In this document: positions 48,556 to 57,499 of the stretch, one piece after another
How the letters are laid out: each line of letters opens with the position of its first letter
How positions within the stretch are numbered: the stretch's first letter is position 1
Assembly (NCBI RefSeq): GCF_016908015.1
Contig: NZ_JAFBDB010000007.1
Coordinates: 118,347 to 182,346, forward strand
Length of the DNA stretch: 64,000 nucleotides
Source: Clostridium pascui
Lineage (GTDB): Bacteria; Bacillota; Clostridia; Clostridiales; Clostridiaceae
Direction of reading: 5' to 3'
Program-made: the position numbers and the translations under genes
Notes under the pieces: model-generated
The model's database searches: none
What the model saw: the letters and a program-made list of their open reading frames with translations, nothing else
Told to the model about the DNA's origin: nothing

Positions 48556-48851
48556 AGCTACTACCTTCCTTAGTTCATTTAATTTTTAATAAAATCTGCT
48601 TAAATCTATAAAACCTGCCTACACAAGTTTTGTATTGACTTTTAACTATTAGATATTAGCTAAATGTCTAGCATTTACAATTATATTCTATATCGTCACT
48701 TCATGCAAAGATTTAAAATAGAAATTTTGTGCTATTTTAAAATCTATTTTTATATTATAATTATGTATTATGTTTTATTAGTTTTTAGTAGTTAGGCTTA
48801 GCTTTTAGTACCCTTGGCCTAATATTATTTATAATATCGGGGGACATTTAA

Positions 48852-50213
48852 ATGAATTTTAGAACTTTGTTTTTAGACAAGAAGTTTTATAAAACTTCAC
48901 TAAAACTTGCACTTCCTATTGCAACACAAAATCTTATCCTATCTTCGTTAAACTTAGTTGATACTATTATGATTGGGCGCCTTGGTGAAACTGCCATTGC
49001 AAGTGTCGGCCTTGCTAATCAATATTTTTTTCTATTAAATTTACTGCTCTTTGGAGTTGTAAGTGGATCTTCTATATTTACTGCTCAGTATTGGGGAAAT
49101 CGTGACTTACCAAATATAAAAAGAATTTTAGGATTATGTTTATGTGCTGGAATTTTCACCTCAATTTTATTTACCTTAGGTGGCTTAGTATTCCCAAAGC
49201 AAATATTAAGTATATTCTCAAAGGACATTGAAGTAATAAATCTTGGCTCCACATATCTTAAAATTGCAGTCCTTAGTTACACCATAACCTCAATTACATT
49301 TGCATATTCTTTTGTACTTAGAAGCACAGGCAATGTAAAATTACCTATGTTCGTAAGCACTATTGCACTTGGTACAAATACAATTTTAAATTATATGTTT
49401 ATCTTCGGAAATTTTGGTGCTCCAAGTCTTGGAGTACCTGGGGCAGCTTTAGCTACATTAATAGCTAGATTAGTAGAAGTTCTTCTACTTTTATCTATTG
49501 TTTATAAGACTAGAAGTCCTATAGGCGGAACTATAAAAGAAATGCTAGATTTACCTTCTGAACTTATAAGAAAATTTTTCAAAGTAACTACTCCTGTAAT
49601 ACTTAATGAAAGTGTTTGGGCTCTAGGGGCAACTATGTATGCAGTAGTATATGCTAGAATGGGCACTGAAGTAATTGCATCAACAAATATAGTGTCTACT
49701 ATAGAAAGAATAGCTTTAGTAATTTTCTGGGGTTTTGGAAATGCCGCTGCAGTTATAATCGGAAATAAAATTGGTTCTGGAAACGAAGATGAAGCATTTA
49801 TGGATGCTATACGCTTTATTACATTAAATCCAATACTTGCAATGTTAGCAGGGATTGTAATATTTTTAGGTTCGCCATTTTTATTATCGGCATACAATGT
49901 ATCACCTATAGTTCATGAGTACTCAAGAAATATACTCAAAGTGCTTTCCTTTTGCTTATGGGTTAAAGTATTTAATTATACAAACATTGTAGGAATCCTT
50001 AGAAGTGGTGGAGATACAAAGTACTGCTTACTTCTTGATGTAGGAGGCATGTGGCTTGTAGGTGTTCCTCTAGTTTGTTTCGCAGGATTATACTTGAAAC
50101 TTCCAATACATTATGTATATATATTTGTGTACACTGAAGAAGTGTTTAAATTTTTAGTTGGACTTCCTAGAATAGCCTCTAAGAAGTGGATAAATAACTT
50201 GGTCATAACATAG
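48852..50213 (+). CDS. MATE-family efflux transporter
   Basis: A 453-residue cation-coupled multidrug/toxin exporter with about twelve TM helices in two homologous halves. The family start is LALPIATQNLILSSLNLVDTIMIGRLGE. The second half begins around ATTPVILNESVWALGATMYAV. ATG at 48852 follows GGGGGACATTTAA. It is transcribed alone, with a terminator hairpin near 50303-50335. Substrate unknown. Confidence 0.92.
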   Translation: MNFRTLFLDKKFYKTSLKLALPIATQNLILSSLNLVDTIMIGRLGETAIASVGLANQYFFLLNLLLFGVVSGSSIFTAQYWGNRDLPNIKRILGLCLCAGIFTSILFTLGGLVFPKQILSIFSKDIEVINLGSTYLKIAVLSYTITSITFAYSFVLRSTGNVKLPMFVSTIALGTNTILNYMFIFGNFGAPSLGVPGAALATLIARLVEVLLLLSIVYKTRSPIGGTIKEMLDLPSELIRKFFKVTTPVILNESVWALGATMYAVVYARMGTEVIASTNIVSTIERIALVIFWGFGNAAAVIIGNKIGSGNEDEAFMDAIRFITLNPILAMLAGIVIFLGSPFLLSAYNVSPIVHEYSRNILKVLSFCLWVKVFNYTNIVGILRSGGDTKYCLLLDVGGMWLVGVPLVCFAGLYLKLPIHYVYIFVYTEEVFKFLVGLPRIASKKWINNLVIT

Positions 50214-50302
50214 CCTGAGCTAATAGTTACTAATGAGTAGTTATAAAGTTTTATGATACAATTAGAGTTATTTATTATTTATATGTTTTTTTATTTAACA
50301 TA

Positions 50303-50335
50303 AAGGAAGTTTGCAAGACAACCTTCCTTTTTTCA
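50303..50335 (+). terminator. Terminator of the MATE gene
   Basis: AAGGAAG ... CTTCCTT stem around a 14-nt loop, then TTTTT. Confidence 0.65.
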
Positions 50336-50340
50336 TAAAC

Positions 50341-51162
50341 TTAAACTTCAAAACTTATTACATATTCGGCTTCACCTTTCGGAGCTTCTCTATCGTCTAC
50401 CCACTTCCCCTTAAAACCAAGCTCATTAATTGCAAGCTCAAAATGGCACATTGCTATGCCTATATCAATTTTTTGAATATCATAAGGTACTGTTTCTTTA
50501 TACCCTTTTTTTCTTTTTATATAAAAATGAAATTTATCATTATCCATTATTATTCTCCAAGGCTGAGCATTTACTGCAGATGGTGCAAGTCTTACAGCTT
50601 CAAATGCTTCTTCATACATTCCTGCATTCTTTCTTGATAAAGCATTTTGAAAACTTTTATTATAGAAGATTTCTTCAAAACCTTTTCTATTTTTTGATCC
50701 CGATGAGAATTTCACGATTGAATCTATTATGCTTCTACCTTCTCTAGAGTATCCTATAGGAGTTATTATTGGAAGTATTTCTTCGTCCTTCAAATTTATT
50801 GCCTTTTTAAATTCTTCCCTTTTAAATGTTCCACCAAGCCAGCAAGTTCCCAGACCCTTAGATGCAGCATAAAGTATTCCGCTTTCCAATCTGTATCCAA
50901 GCTGTTCCATACTTCTAGGCTCCTTTTTAACAGCTGTTGCTATAAATACATTACATCCTCTTATAATTCCATAGGTTCCAAGCTTTAAATTATCTAAACT
51001 TTTGTCATTTAAATCCACAATCGAAAATCTTACATTGACGTTAAAGGGTCCTTTAGTGTTATTTAAATGATTTAATATATCTTCTCTAATTTCATTACTT
51101 AGTTCTTGATTTTTATAACTTCTTACTGATGTCCTTTTTTTTACTACCTCTATTATTTTTAT
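50341..51162 (-). CDS. Nitroreductase-family protein (TM1586 type), apparent AUA start
   Basis: A nitroreductase-like FMN protein of the TM1586 group. The N-terminal FMN-phosphate patch reads KKRTSVRSYKNQELS. The centre has LESGILYAASKGLGTCWLGG and the second half EEAFEAVRLAPSAVNAQPWR. Translating upstream in frame from the first GTG (51018) gives 48 more residues with a typical family N terminus (KIIEVVKKRTSVRSYK). An in-frame stop precedes it and no ATG, GTG or TTG lies between. The codon at 51160-51162 is ATA, 6 bases after AAGAAGGGGT, giving a 273-residue product. Either AUA is used as start or the start has been lost by a G-to-A change; a GTG start would remove the FMN-binding region. 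Confidence 0.78.
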   Translation of the reverse strand: MKIIEVVKKRTSVRSYKNQELSNEIREDILNHLNNTKGPFNVNVRFSIVDLNDKSLDNLKLGTYGIIRGCNVFIATAVKKEPRSMEQLGYRLESGILYAASKGLGTCWLGGTFKREEFKKAINLKDEEILPIITPIGYSREGRSIIDSIVKFSSGSKNRKGFEEIFYNKSFQNALSRKNAGMYEEAFEAVRLAPSAVNAQPWRIIMDNDKFHFYIKRKKGYKETVPYDIQKIDIGIAMCHFELAINELGFKGKWVDDREAPKGEAEYVISFEV

Positions 51163-51275
51163 TTTATTACCCCTTCTTCATGCTCTATTAATTATATGGT
51201 ATCTAATCATTAATTATTGGCTTGTGTCTTATAATTTCTATAAAGATTATATCATTATTTTAATATTTAAAAATC

Positions 51276-51312
51276 AAAAAAGGAACCTCAAATCTCTTCG
51301 AAGTTCCTTTTA
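51276..51312 (-). terminator. Terminator of the CooS-family gene
   Basis: AAAAAGGAAC ... GTTCCTTTT stem 25 bases after the stop codon. Confidence 0.75.
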
Positions 51313-51336
51313 ATTCATATTGATTTACATTGCTTA

Positions 51337-53253
51337 TTAACTAAGCCCCATTCCTTTTCTCTTAGAAATAATATGAGCCTCTATATTATTTGCAACTTCT
51401 ACAGGATCATCTCCAAGAGCAACTTTACCGCCAGTTAATCCCTCAACTTCTTCTGTAAGTAACTTCACAAGTTTAGGAGCACCAGTCATAAATGGCACTG
51501 GGGATAAATGAGTATATGCACCATATGCTACTGCAAATATACCATCTATTGTAGCCTTTTGTTCCATCCATTCTGGAGCTGTAACAGCTATAGGAAGTTG
51601 TGGTACATCCACATCTAAGTGGTCTGCAAGAGCTGTAACAAGCATTGATATTCTTCCTGTATCTGTACATGTTCCAAAGCTTAATACTGGAGGAATCTTA
51701 AGTAAGTTACAAACTTCCTTTAATCCTTCTCCTGCCATGGTGTTCGCTGCATCCAAAGTACAAAGTCCTGCAACTTCAAGTGCATGATTTCCACAACCAC
51801 CACTAACAACTAATATATCTTTCTTTATTAATTCTTTTGTTAAGTTTACTGTATTCCAGTCCTGTGGACCATTTCTAAGGGTTGAGCAGTTTGCAAGAGC
51901 TACTACTCCCTTAATTTTTCCTGCAACTATTACGTCTACTAGTGGTTCAAGTCTGTTTCCAAGAGCACCTAGTACTGCTTCTGTTGAGAAGCCTGCAATT
52001 GCCTTTTGAATCTTTTTAGGAACCATAGGTGTTATTTTGCCATGACGCTTTTTAAAGTTTTCTTCTGCAAGATTAATTAATGTATCTATTGTTTCATTTA
52101 CCTTTTCAGGGTAATATGGAAGTTTATGTTCTATTCCTGGCAAATCAATGATAGTGCTTAATGATACTAAAGTTAACTGATATTTTTCAGCATACATATC
52201 AATAGCAGGTGGAGAACAGTTTTCTTCCATTGCTAAAACGTCCACTGTACCTGTTGCAAGTAATGGTTCTATTGTAAGCCAATTTCCCATAAGTCCTACA
52301 AAAGTGTCATCTACATTATATCTTTGTAATAATTCCTGGCCAGTTTCTATAGATCCTACTACGTGAAGTCCCTTTGCCCCTGCTTTTCTTGCTCTTTCTT
52401 GAACTTCAGGTGTTCTAGCCTTTTCAATCATTGCAGCACCTATCCAAGGTTGGTGACCATTAAATACTATGTTTATGTAATCTGGATCCATGATACCTAA
52501 GTCTGTATCTACTTCATGAGGAGTTGGTGTTCCAAATAATATATCTTGAACCATTTCAAGCCCAATTTGAGAGTTATATATAGTAGCTATTCCTAAGCGA
52601 AGTGCCTTTGCTGCTAAAGATACATAGCTTCCATCTACATTTGTTAAACAGCTTGCTACACAGTTCTGCTCTTCATGAATTGTTCCTTTAGGGTAAACAT
52701 TTATTTTTTTCCAAACTTCTTTTCTCTTTCTTGGTGCAAAAGCTTCTACCATAAGATTCTCGTCATCTTCACCAATCTCTTGTTGTCTTTGTAATAATTC
52801 TGCTAATTGTATGGCCATTTTATTTGTATCCTGACTTGTGTCAATTCCTAGTTTTTCACACATCCATTTTAGCTTTTCAACATCCTTAATCTTAAATGGA
52901 GTTTTTCCTTCTCCTGTAGCTTTTAGTGTTCTAAATGCTTCATAGGCATGATGACTATATGTACCAGCCCCCATTATATTTTTAAGAAGGAAATTTCTCA
53001 TTGCCATTGCATCTGGCCCAATTCCGCATACTCCCTTGTCTGGTTCACCATTATCATTTAATCTACAAGGACCTTGAGAACATAATTGACAGCTTAATCC
53101 TTGAAGACAAAATTTACAACGTATTTTTTCTTGTTGTACCCACCTATCAAAAACATTGGACATTCCATCTTCTCTAATACGCTTAAGCATTTCTTCAACT
53201 GAATCATGATAACTTACGCGTCCTTCAGTTTTTTCTAAAATTGTTTCACTCAC
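51337..53253 (-). CDS. cooS: CooS-family protein with Cys-to-Glu change in the C-cluster
   Basis: A 638-residue protein of the anaerobic Ni-CO dehydrogenase (CooS) fold. N-terminal cluster cysteines are C46/C49 (D-cluster region, spacing CKFC unlike the usual pair), then C54, C57, C63 and C76 (B-cluster). Of the six C-cluster ligands known from Carboxydothermus CODH-II, I see the His (H267, FNGHQPW) and Cys at C346, C456, C487 and C529. The usual GICCTG motif reads GSIETG, placing Glu303 at the Cys295 position. The hybrid-cluster protein HCP uses a Glu there, so this may be an oxygen-containing hybrid-type cluster rather than a CO-oxidising one. The GTG start at 53253 follows GGAAGGGTGATTTAA. 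No cooC, cooF or acs genes are nearby. Confidence 0.88.
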   Translation of the reverse strand: MSETILEKTEGRVSYHDSVEEMLKRIREDGMSNVFDRWVQQEKIRCKFCLQGLSCQLCSQGPCRLNDNGEPDKGVCGIGPDAMAMRNFLLKNIMGAGTYSHHAYEAFRTLKATGEGKTPFKIKDVEKLKWMCEKLGIDTSQDTNKMAIQLAELLQRQQEIGEDDENLMVEAFAPRKRKEVWKKINVYPKGTIHEEQNCVASCLTNVDGSYVSLAAKALRLGIATIYNSQIGLEMVQDILFGTPTPHEVDTDLGIMDPDYINIVFNGHQPWIGAAMIEKARTPEVQERARKAGAKGLHVVGSIETGQELLQRYNVDDTFVGLMGNWLTIEPLLATGTVDVLAMEENCSPPAIDMYAEKYQLTLVSLSTIIDLPGIEHKLPYYPEKVNETIDTLINLAEENFKKRHGKITPMVPKKIQKAIAGFSTEAVLGALGNRLEPLVDVIVAGKIKGVVALANCSTLRNGPQDWNTVNLTKELIKKDILVVSGGCGNHALEVAGLCTLDAANTMAGEGLKEVCNLLKIPPVLSFGTCTDTGRISMLVTALADHLDVDVPQLPIAVTAPEWMEQKATIDGIFAVAYGAYTHLSPVPFMTGAPKLVKLLTEEVEGLTGGKVALGDDPVEVANNIEAHIISKRKGMGLS

Positions 53254-53424
53254 TTAAATCACCCTTCCAATTGTAATAATTATTTTTAACATTATTGATT
53301 TTTAAAACTCTATAATATTTTTACCCCTTTTTGAATAATTATTACAATTAAATTTACAAATGAGACTACTACCAACTTTATAAATTTAAAGGAATTAGTT
53401 TCTAGGATTTAGACACCGGAAAAC

Positions 53425-53455
53425 GGATAAATTTTGACTAGTCAAAGTTCTATCC
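53425..53455. promoter_or_regulatory. Imperfect hairpin with perfect TTTGACTAGTCAAA core
   Basis: A 14-bp palindrome at 53433-53446 extended by GGATA/TATCC. It lies 39 bases after the mglC stop and 172 bases upstream of cooS. It could terminate the mgl transcript (but no T-run follows) or be an operator for the cooS-family gene. Confidence 0.45.
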
Positions 53456-53494
53456 AATCCTTGTACCTATCACCTTACTACTAATTCCTAAATA

Positions 53495-54514
53495 TCACTT
53501 TTTCGCAATATATTTTCTTATGTCAAAAGCCACAGCGGTTACTATAATAAGTCCCTTTACTATAAGCTGCCAGTATGGATTTACTCCTATAAATGTTAAT
53601 CCATAATTTATTACACTAAATATTAAAACTCCAGCCAAAATTCCTTGAACAGTTCCTATTCCACCTGAAGTAGATACTCCCCCTACAACGCAGGCAGCAA
53701 TGGCATCCATTTCGTACATGTTCCCATAGTTATTTGTAGCTCCTCCAGTTCTAGCAGCTTCTAATACTCCTCCAAGTCCATATAACGAACCTGCTATTGC
53801 ATATAATATTAAAAGTGTAAGTCCTACATTTATACCTGAAACTTTAGCTGCTTCCTTATTTCCACCTATAGCATACATATTCTTTCCAAGGCGAGTTTTA
53901 TTAAATATTACCCAAACTATTATTGATACTATTATTGCAATTAATACTATAACAGGAAATGAAAATATATGTCCTGATCCTAAATTAGTAAAATCTTTTC
54001 TAAGTCCTCCAATTGGCTGTGAGTCATTTGGAGGTAGATCAAAGTAAATTGAATTTAATCCATATACAATTACCATGGTACCTAAAGTTGCTATAAAAGG
54101 TGGTACACTAAACTTTGAAATAATAAATCCATTTACGGCACCAGCTAAAAGTGCTGCAATTATGGCAATTAAAATAGGTATAATTAAATTAAGTTGAGGT
54201 AAATTGGGGTAAAATCTTCTTGCATAATCAGGAGTTTGAAGCATAGATGCAGATAATACTGCTGCAAATCCTACTACACGTCCTGCAGAAAGATCAACAC
54301 CACCTGTTATAAGTACAAAGGCTATTCCCAGGGCAATAATTACCTTTGTAGAGCTTTGAAGCAAAATGTCTTTTAAGCAAGTAAGCGATAAAAATCTTGA
54401 ATCCTTTATTGCAATAGCCAATACAAGCATTACTAAAACTATATAAATTGCATGTTGGGATAAAAATCCCTTTACTTTTTTCATATCTATTTTCTTAATA
54501 TCGGATTTTTCCAT
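53495..54514 (-). CDS. mglC: Galactose/methyl-galactoside ABC transporter permease MglC
   Basis: A 339-residue permease of the ribose/galactose (carbohydrate uptake 2) class with about eight to ten TM helices. It contains TGGVDLSAGRVVGFAAVLSA, the AANGFIIS-like loop here as GAVNGFIISKFSVPPFIATL, GGNKEAAKVSGINV and CVVGGVSTSGGIGTVQG. The ATG at 54514 with GGAGGATTTATT is preferred over an in-frame TTG at 54553 that would overlap mglA. Last gene of the mglBAC operon, 16 bases after mglA. Confidence 0.92.
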   Translation of the reverse strand: MEKSDIKKIDMKKVKGFLSQHAIYIVLVMLVLAIAIKDSRFLSLTCLKDILLQSSTKVIIALGIAFVLITGGVDLSAGRVVGFAAVLSASMLQTPDYARRFYPNLPQLNLIIPILIAIIAALLAGAVNGFIISKFSVPPFIATLGTMVIVYGLNSIYFDLPPNDSQPIGGLRKDFTNLGSGHIFSFPVIVLIAIIVSIIVWVIFNKTRLGKNMYAIGGNKEAAKVSGINVGLTLLILYAIAGSLYGLGGVLEAARTGGATNNYGNMYEMDAIAACVVGGVSTSGGIGTVQGILAGVLIFSVINYGLTFIGVNPYWQLIVKGLIIVTAVAFDIRKYIAKK

Positions 54515-54530
54515 AATAAATCCTCCTTCC

Positions 54531-56048
54531 TTATGAACTAAACTTTGTTGCAAGACGCATTATTTCTTCTTCTGTTGCATTGCTGCCATCTATAATTCCA
54601 GAAAGATGTCCCTCACACATAACCATTATACGATCAGACATTCCAATAAGCTCTGGCATTTCAGAAGATATCATTATGATGCTTTTGCCTTGCTTTGCAA
54701 GATCTGCAATAATTGTATATATTTCATACTTTGCACCAACATCAATTCCACGAGTTGGTTCATCTAATATAAGTATTTCAGGTTCTGTTAAAAGCCACCT
54801 TGCTATAAGCACCTTTTGTTGATTTCCACCAGATAAATCCTTTATGAGCGTTCTAAACGAAGGGGTTTTTACCTTAAGCATTTTTATACTTTTCTTTACA
54901 TCTTCTCGTCTTTTACCCTCATTTATAATGTGTAAAGGTGTGACATATCTATTTATATTTGCAACCACAGTATTCTCCAATATTGAAAGTACTGGGAATA
55001 TTCCCGTTGCTCTTCTTTCTTCAGTTAGAAGTGCAATTTTATGCTTCTTTGCATCTATTGGTGATTTTATTTTAACTTCTTTATTATTAATAAATATCTT
55101 TCCACTACTAATTCCCCTTAGTCCAAATAACGCTTCCACAAGTTCTGTGCGTTGTGCCCCTACAAGTCCACCTATTCCTAATACTTCTCCTTTTTTCAAT
55201 TCAAACGAAATGTCACTAAAGGATTTTCCCATGATAGATGTCAATTGCTCAATTTTCAGCACTACTTCTCCTGGGACATTACTTTTAGGCGGGAATCTAT
55301 TTGTCATATCACGTCCTACCATTTTAGAGATTATCATATCTGTGGTAAGCTCTGAAGACTTCCATGTACCTATATATTTACCATCACGCATAATTGTCAC
55401 TTCGTCAGATATTTTAAGTATTTCTTCGATTTTATGTGATATATAAATTATAGAAACTCCATTATTTTTTAATTTATTTATTATCGTAAATAAATGCTCT
55501 ACTTCGTTTTCAGTTAAGGATGATGTAGGTTCGTCCATTATTATAACTTTGGAATTATATGATACTGCCTTTGCAATTTCTATTAACTGAATCTTAGATA
55601 CAGACATATTTCGAACTATGTCTTTAGGATTTATATCTATATTAAGATTCTCAAAAAGCTTCTTTGTAGCCTCATACATGCTTTTTTCATCTACAAATTT
55701 TAATGGCCCTATTTTTTTAGTTGAAAATCTTCCAAGCCATATATTTTCAATAACATTTCTATAAGGCACAGGATGTAGTTCTTGGTGAATCATCGAAATA
55801 CCATTGTCTAGTGCAATCTTAGGTTCTTTTATATCAATTTTTTTTCCATCTAAAATTATCTCTCCTGAATCTTCTTTATATATGCCAAAAAGACATTTCA
55901 TAAGAGTTGATTTGCCAGCTCCATTTTCCCCCATAAGAGCATGAACGCTTCCTTTTCTTACTTTTAGAGTTACATTATCCAATGCTTTAACTCCTGGAAA
56001 CTCTTTAGATATGTCATTCATCTGGAGAATAAATTCACCTTCGCTCAT
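54531..56048 (-). CDS. mglA: Galactose/methyl-galactoside ABC transporter ATPase MglA
   Basis: A 505-residue tandem ABC ATPase of the monosaccharide class. Domain 1 has Walker A GENGAGKST and Walker B VIIMDEPTSSL; its signature reads MSVSKIQLIEI. Domain 2 has the usual degenerate Walker A (GLVGAQRTELVEAL), signature LSGGNQQKVL and Walker B LILDEPTRGIDVG. This asymmetry is typical for MglA/RbsA. ATG at 56048 follows GGAGGTGATTAA. An internal hairpin (56092-56146) separates it from mglB, which should make mglB transcripts more abundant. Confidence 0.94.
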   Translation of the reverse strand: MSEGEFILQMNDISKEFPGVKALDNVTLKVRKGSVHALMGENGAGKSTLMKCLFGIYKEDSGEIILDGKKIDIKEPKIALDNGISMIHQELHPVPYRNVIENIWLGRFSTKKIGPLKFVDEKSMYEATKKLFENLNIDINPKDIVRNMSVSKIQLIEIAKAVSYNSKVIIMDEPTSSLTENEVEHLFTIINKLKNNGVSIIYISHKIEEILKISDEVTIMRDGKYIGTWKSSELTTDMIISKMVGRDMTNRFPPKSNVPGEVVLKIEQLTSIMGKSFSDISFELKKGEVLGIGGLVGAQRTELVEALFGLRGISSGKIFINNKEVKIKSPIDAKKHKIALLTEERRATGIFPVLSILENTVVANINRYVTPLHIINEGKRREDVKKSIKMLKVKTPSFRTLIKDLSGGNQQKVLIARWLLTEPEILILDEPTRGIDVGAKYEIYTIIADLAKQGKSIIMISSEMPELIGMSDRIMVMCEGHLSGIIDGSNATEEEIMRLATKFSS

Positions 56049-56091
56049 TTAATCACCTCCGCTTACTTTATTTTCAGCTATTTATTGAGAA

Positions 56092-56146
56092 TTAAGAGTG
56101 AAAAGTTAATGTAGTTTTTAACCCTCACTAACCCTTCACTCTTTAA
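56092..56146 (-). terminator. Intra-operon hairpin between mglB and mglA
   Basis: TTAAGAGTGAA pairs with TTCACTCTTTAA around an inner GTTAATG/ACTAAC stem. Located 8 bases past mglB and without a clean T-run, it probably gives partial termination or 3' protection of mglB mRNA. Confidence 0.65.
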
Positions 56147-56153
56147 TGAATCC

Positions 56154-57194
56154 TTATTTTGCTTCGTTCATGTTTTCCTTTGTAATCTTTTTATATGGTA
56201 CCCATACATATTTTCCATCAGTTAAGTCAAATCCTATATTTTCTTTGCTTGGAGTTCCACCTTTAGCTAATACTTCAGCTATATTAAATGTAGCCTTTCC
56301 TTGGTTCTTGGCGTCATTTAATACTGTACCAAGCATAGTTCCTTCTTCAAGGGCCTTTAATGCTGGTGCAGTTGCATCAACACCTATAACTGGCATATAT
56401 TTATTATCTTTGAAGTATCCACCTGCTTTTAGTGCTTCAATAGCTCCAAGTGCCATATCATCATTATTTGCAAATACCATTTCTATTTTATCGCCGTTTG
56501 CAGCAAGGAATGCAGCCATCTTTTCCTGTCCTTTTACACGATCCCACATAGCTGTATCTTCAGCAAGCTTATCTACCTTTATACCTGCATCTGTTACAGC
56601 TTGAACTGAATGTTTAGTTCTAAGCTCTGCATCTTGATGTCCTGGTTCTCCCTTTAACATTACATACTGCATAACTCCATCTTTATTCTTATCAGCTTCA
56701 GGATGGCCCTTCCAATAATCAACTGCAAGTTGTCCTGATATTGTTCCAGATTCTTCAGCTCTAGCTCCAACATAATAAACCTTATCCCATTTTTTCATAT
56801 CTTCTGGCAAAGGTTCCCTATTGAAAAATACTACTGGTGTATTTGCCTTTTGAGCTTTATCTATTAACACTCCTGCTGCAGTACGATCAACTGGGTTTAT
56901 TGCAAGACTATTTACTTTCTTTGTTATAAATAAGTCCACTTTATCATTTTGAGTTGGCTGTGAATTTTGACTATCTACTATGTCTACTGTTGCCTTATCT
57001 CCTGCCGCTTCAGATATTGCATTACGAACTCCTGTCATAAATGTATCGTCAAACTTATAAATAGCACATCCTATAGTCGGCTTATCCTTCTTATCTTCTG
57101 CTTTATCTCCTGCTGGTTTTTGTCCACCTGAGCACCCTGCCAAAGCTCCTGTAAGTACAGAAGCAAGGATTATGCTTGCCATTACCTTTTTCAT
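56154..57194 (-). CDS. mglB: Galactose-type ABC transporter substrate-binding lipoprotein MglB
   Basis: A 346-residue lipoprotein: signal peptide with lipobox LAGC (LTGALAGCSGG), then a two-lobe sugar-binding fold beginning TIGCAIYKFDDTFMTGVRNA. The calcium-binding loop of galactose-binding proteins is visible as DKNKDGVMQYV, and NNDDMALGAIEALKA and VIGVDATAPALKAL are typical. It delivers galactose or glucose to MglAC. ATG at 57194 has GGGGGTAACTTT. First gene of the operon; promoter expected in 57195-57475. Confidence 0.94.
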   Translation of the reverse strand: MKKVMASIILASVLTGALAGCSGGQKPAGDKAEDKKDKPTIGCAIYKFDDTFMTGVRNAISEAAGDKATVDIVDSQNSQPTQNDKVDLFITKKVNSLAINPVDRTAAGVLIDKAQKANTPVVFFNREPLPEDMKKWDKVYYVGARAEESGTISGQLAVDYWKGHPEADKNKDGVMQYVMLKGEPGHQDAELRTKHSVQAVTDAGIKVDKLAEDTAMWDRVKGQEKMAAFLAANGDKIEMVFANNDDMALGAIEALKAGGYFKDNKYMPVIGVDATAPALKALEEGTMLGTVLNDAKNQGKATFNIAEVLAKGGTPSKENIGFDLTDGKYVWVPYKKITKENMNEAK

Positions 57195-57499
57195 AAAGTT
57201 ACCCCCATTATAATATTAATATTTTATTAATTGAATTTCATTAATATATTATTCATATGATTTCCAATATATACCGTAGAATTCGTTTTCATTTATCCAA
57301 TATTCCATTAAATATTTACAGTTATATAATTTCACTTTATATCATTCTTCTTATAATTAAGATATGTATTAAATTTAAATTTCAGGAAAAATTAATCTTA
57401 TTGATTAAGTAATAATTAAGAAATTGTCATTTAATAAGATTTATTGATTAGCTTATCTTATTACTTTAATCTTAATTGATAACACAGGAGGCATATGAT

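Noticed and set aside
51337..57194. CooS-family gene and mglBAC as one metabolic operon
   Set aside because: A 240-base gap with a hairpin separates them and the functions are unrelated; same strand only.
57278..57291. TGAAAACGAATTCT upstream of mglB as a catabolite-repression (cre) site
   Set aside because: The left half fits the cre consensus but the right half does not, so support is too weak to list.
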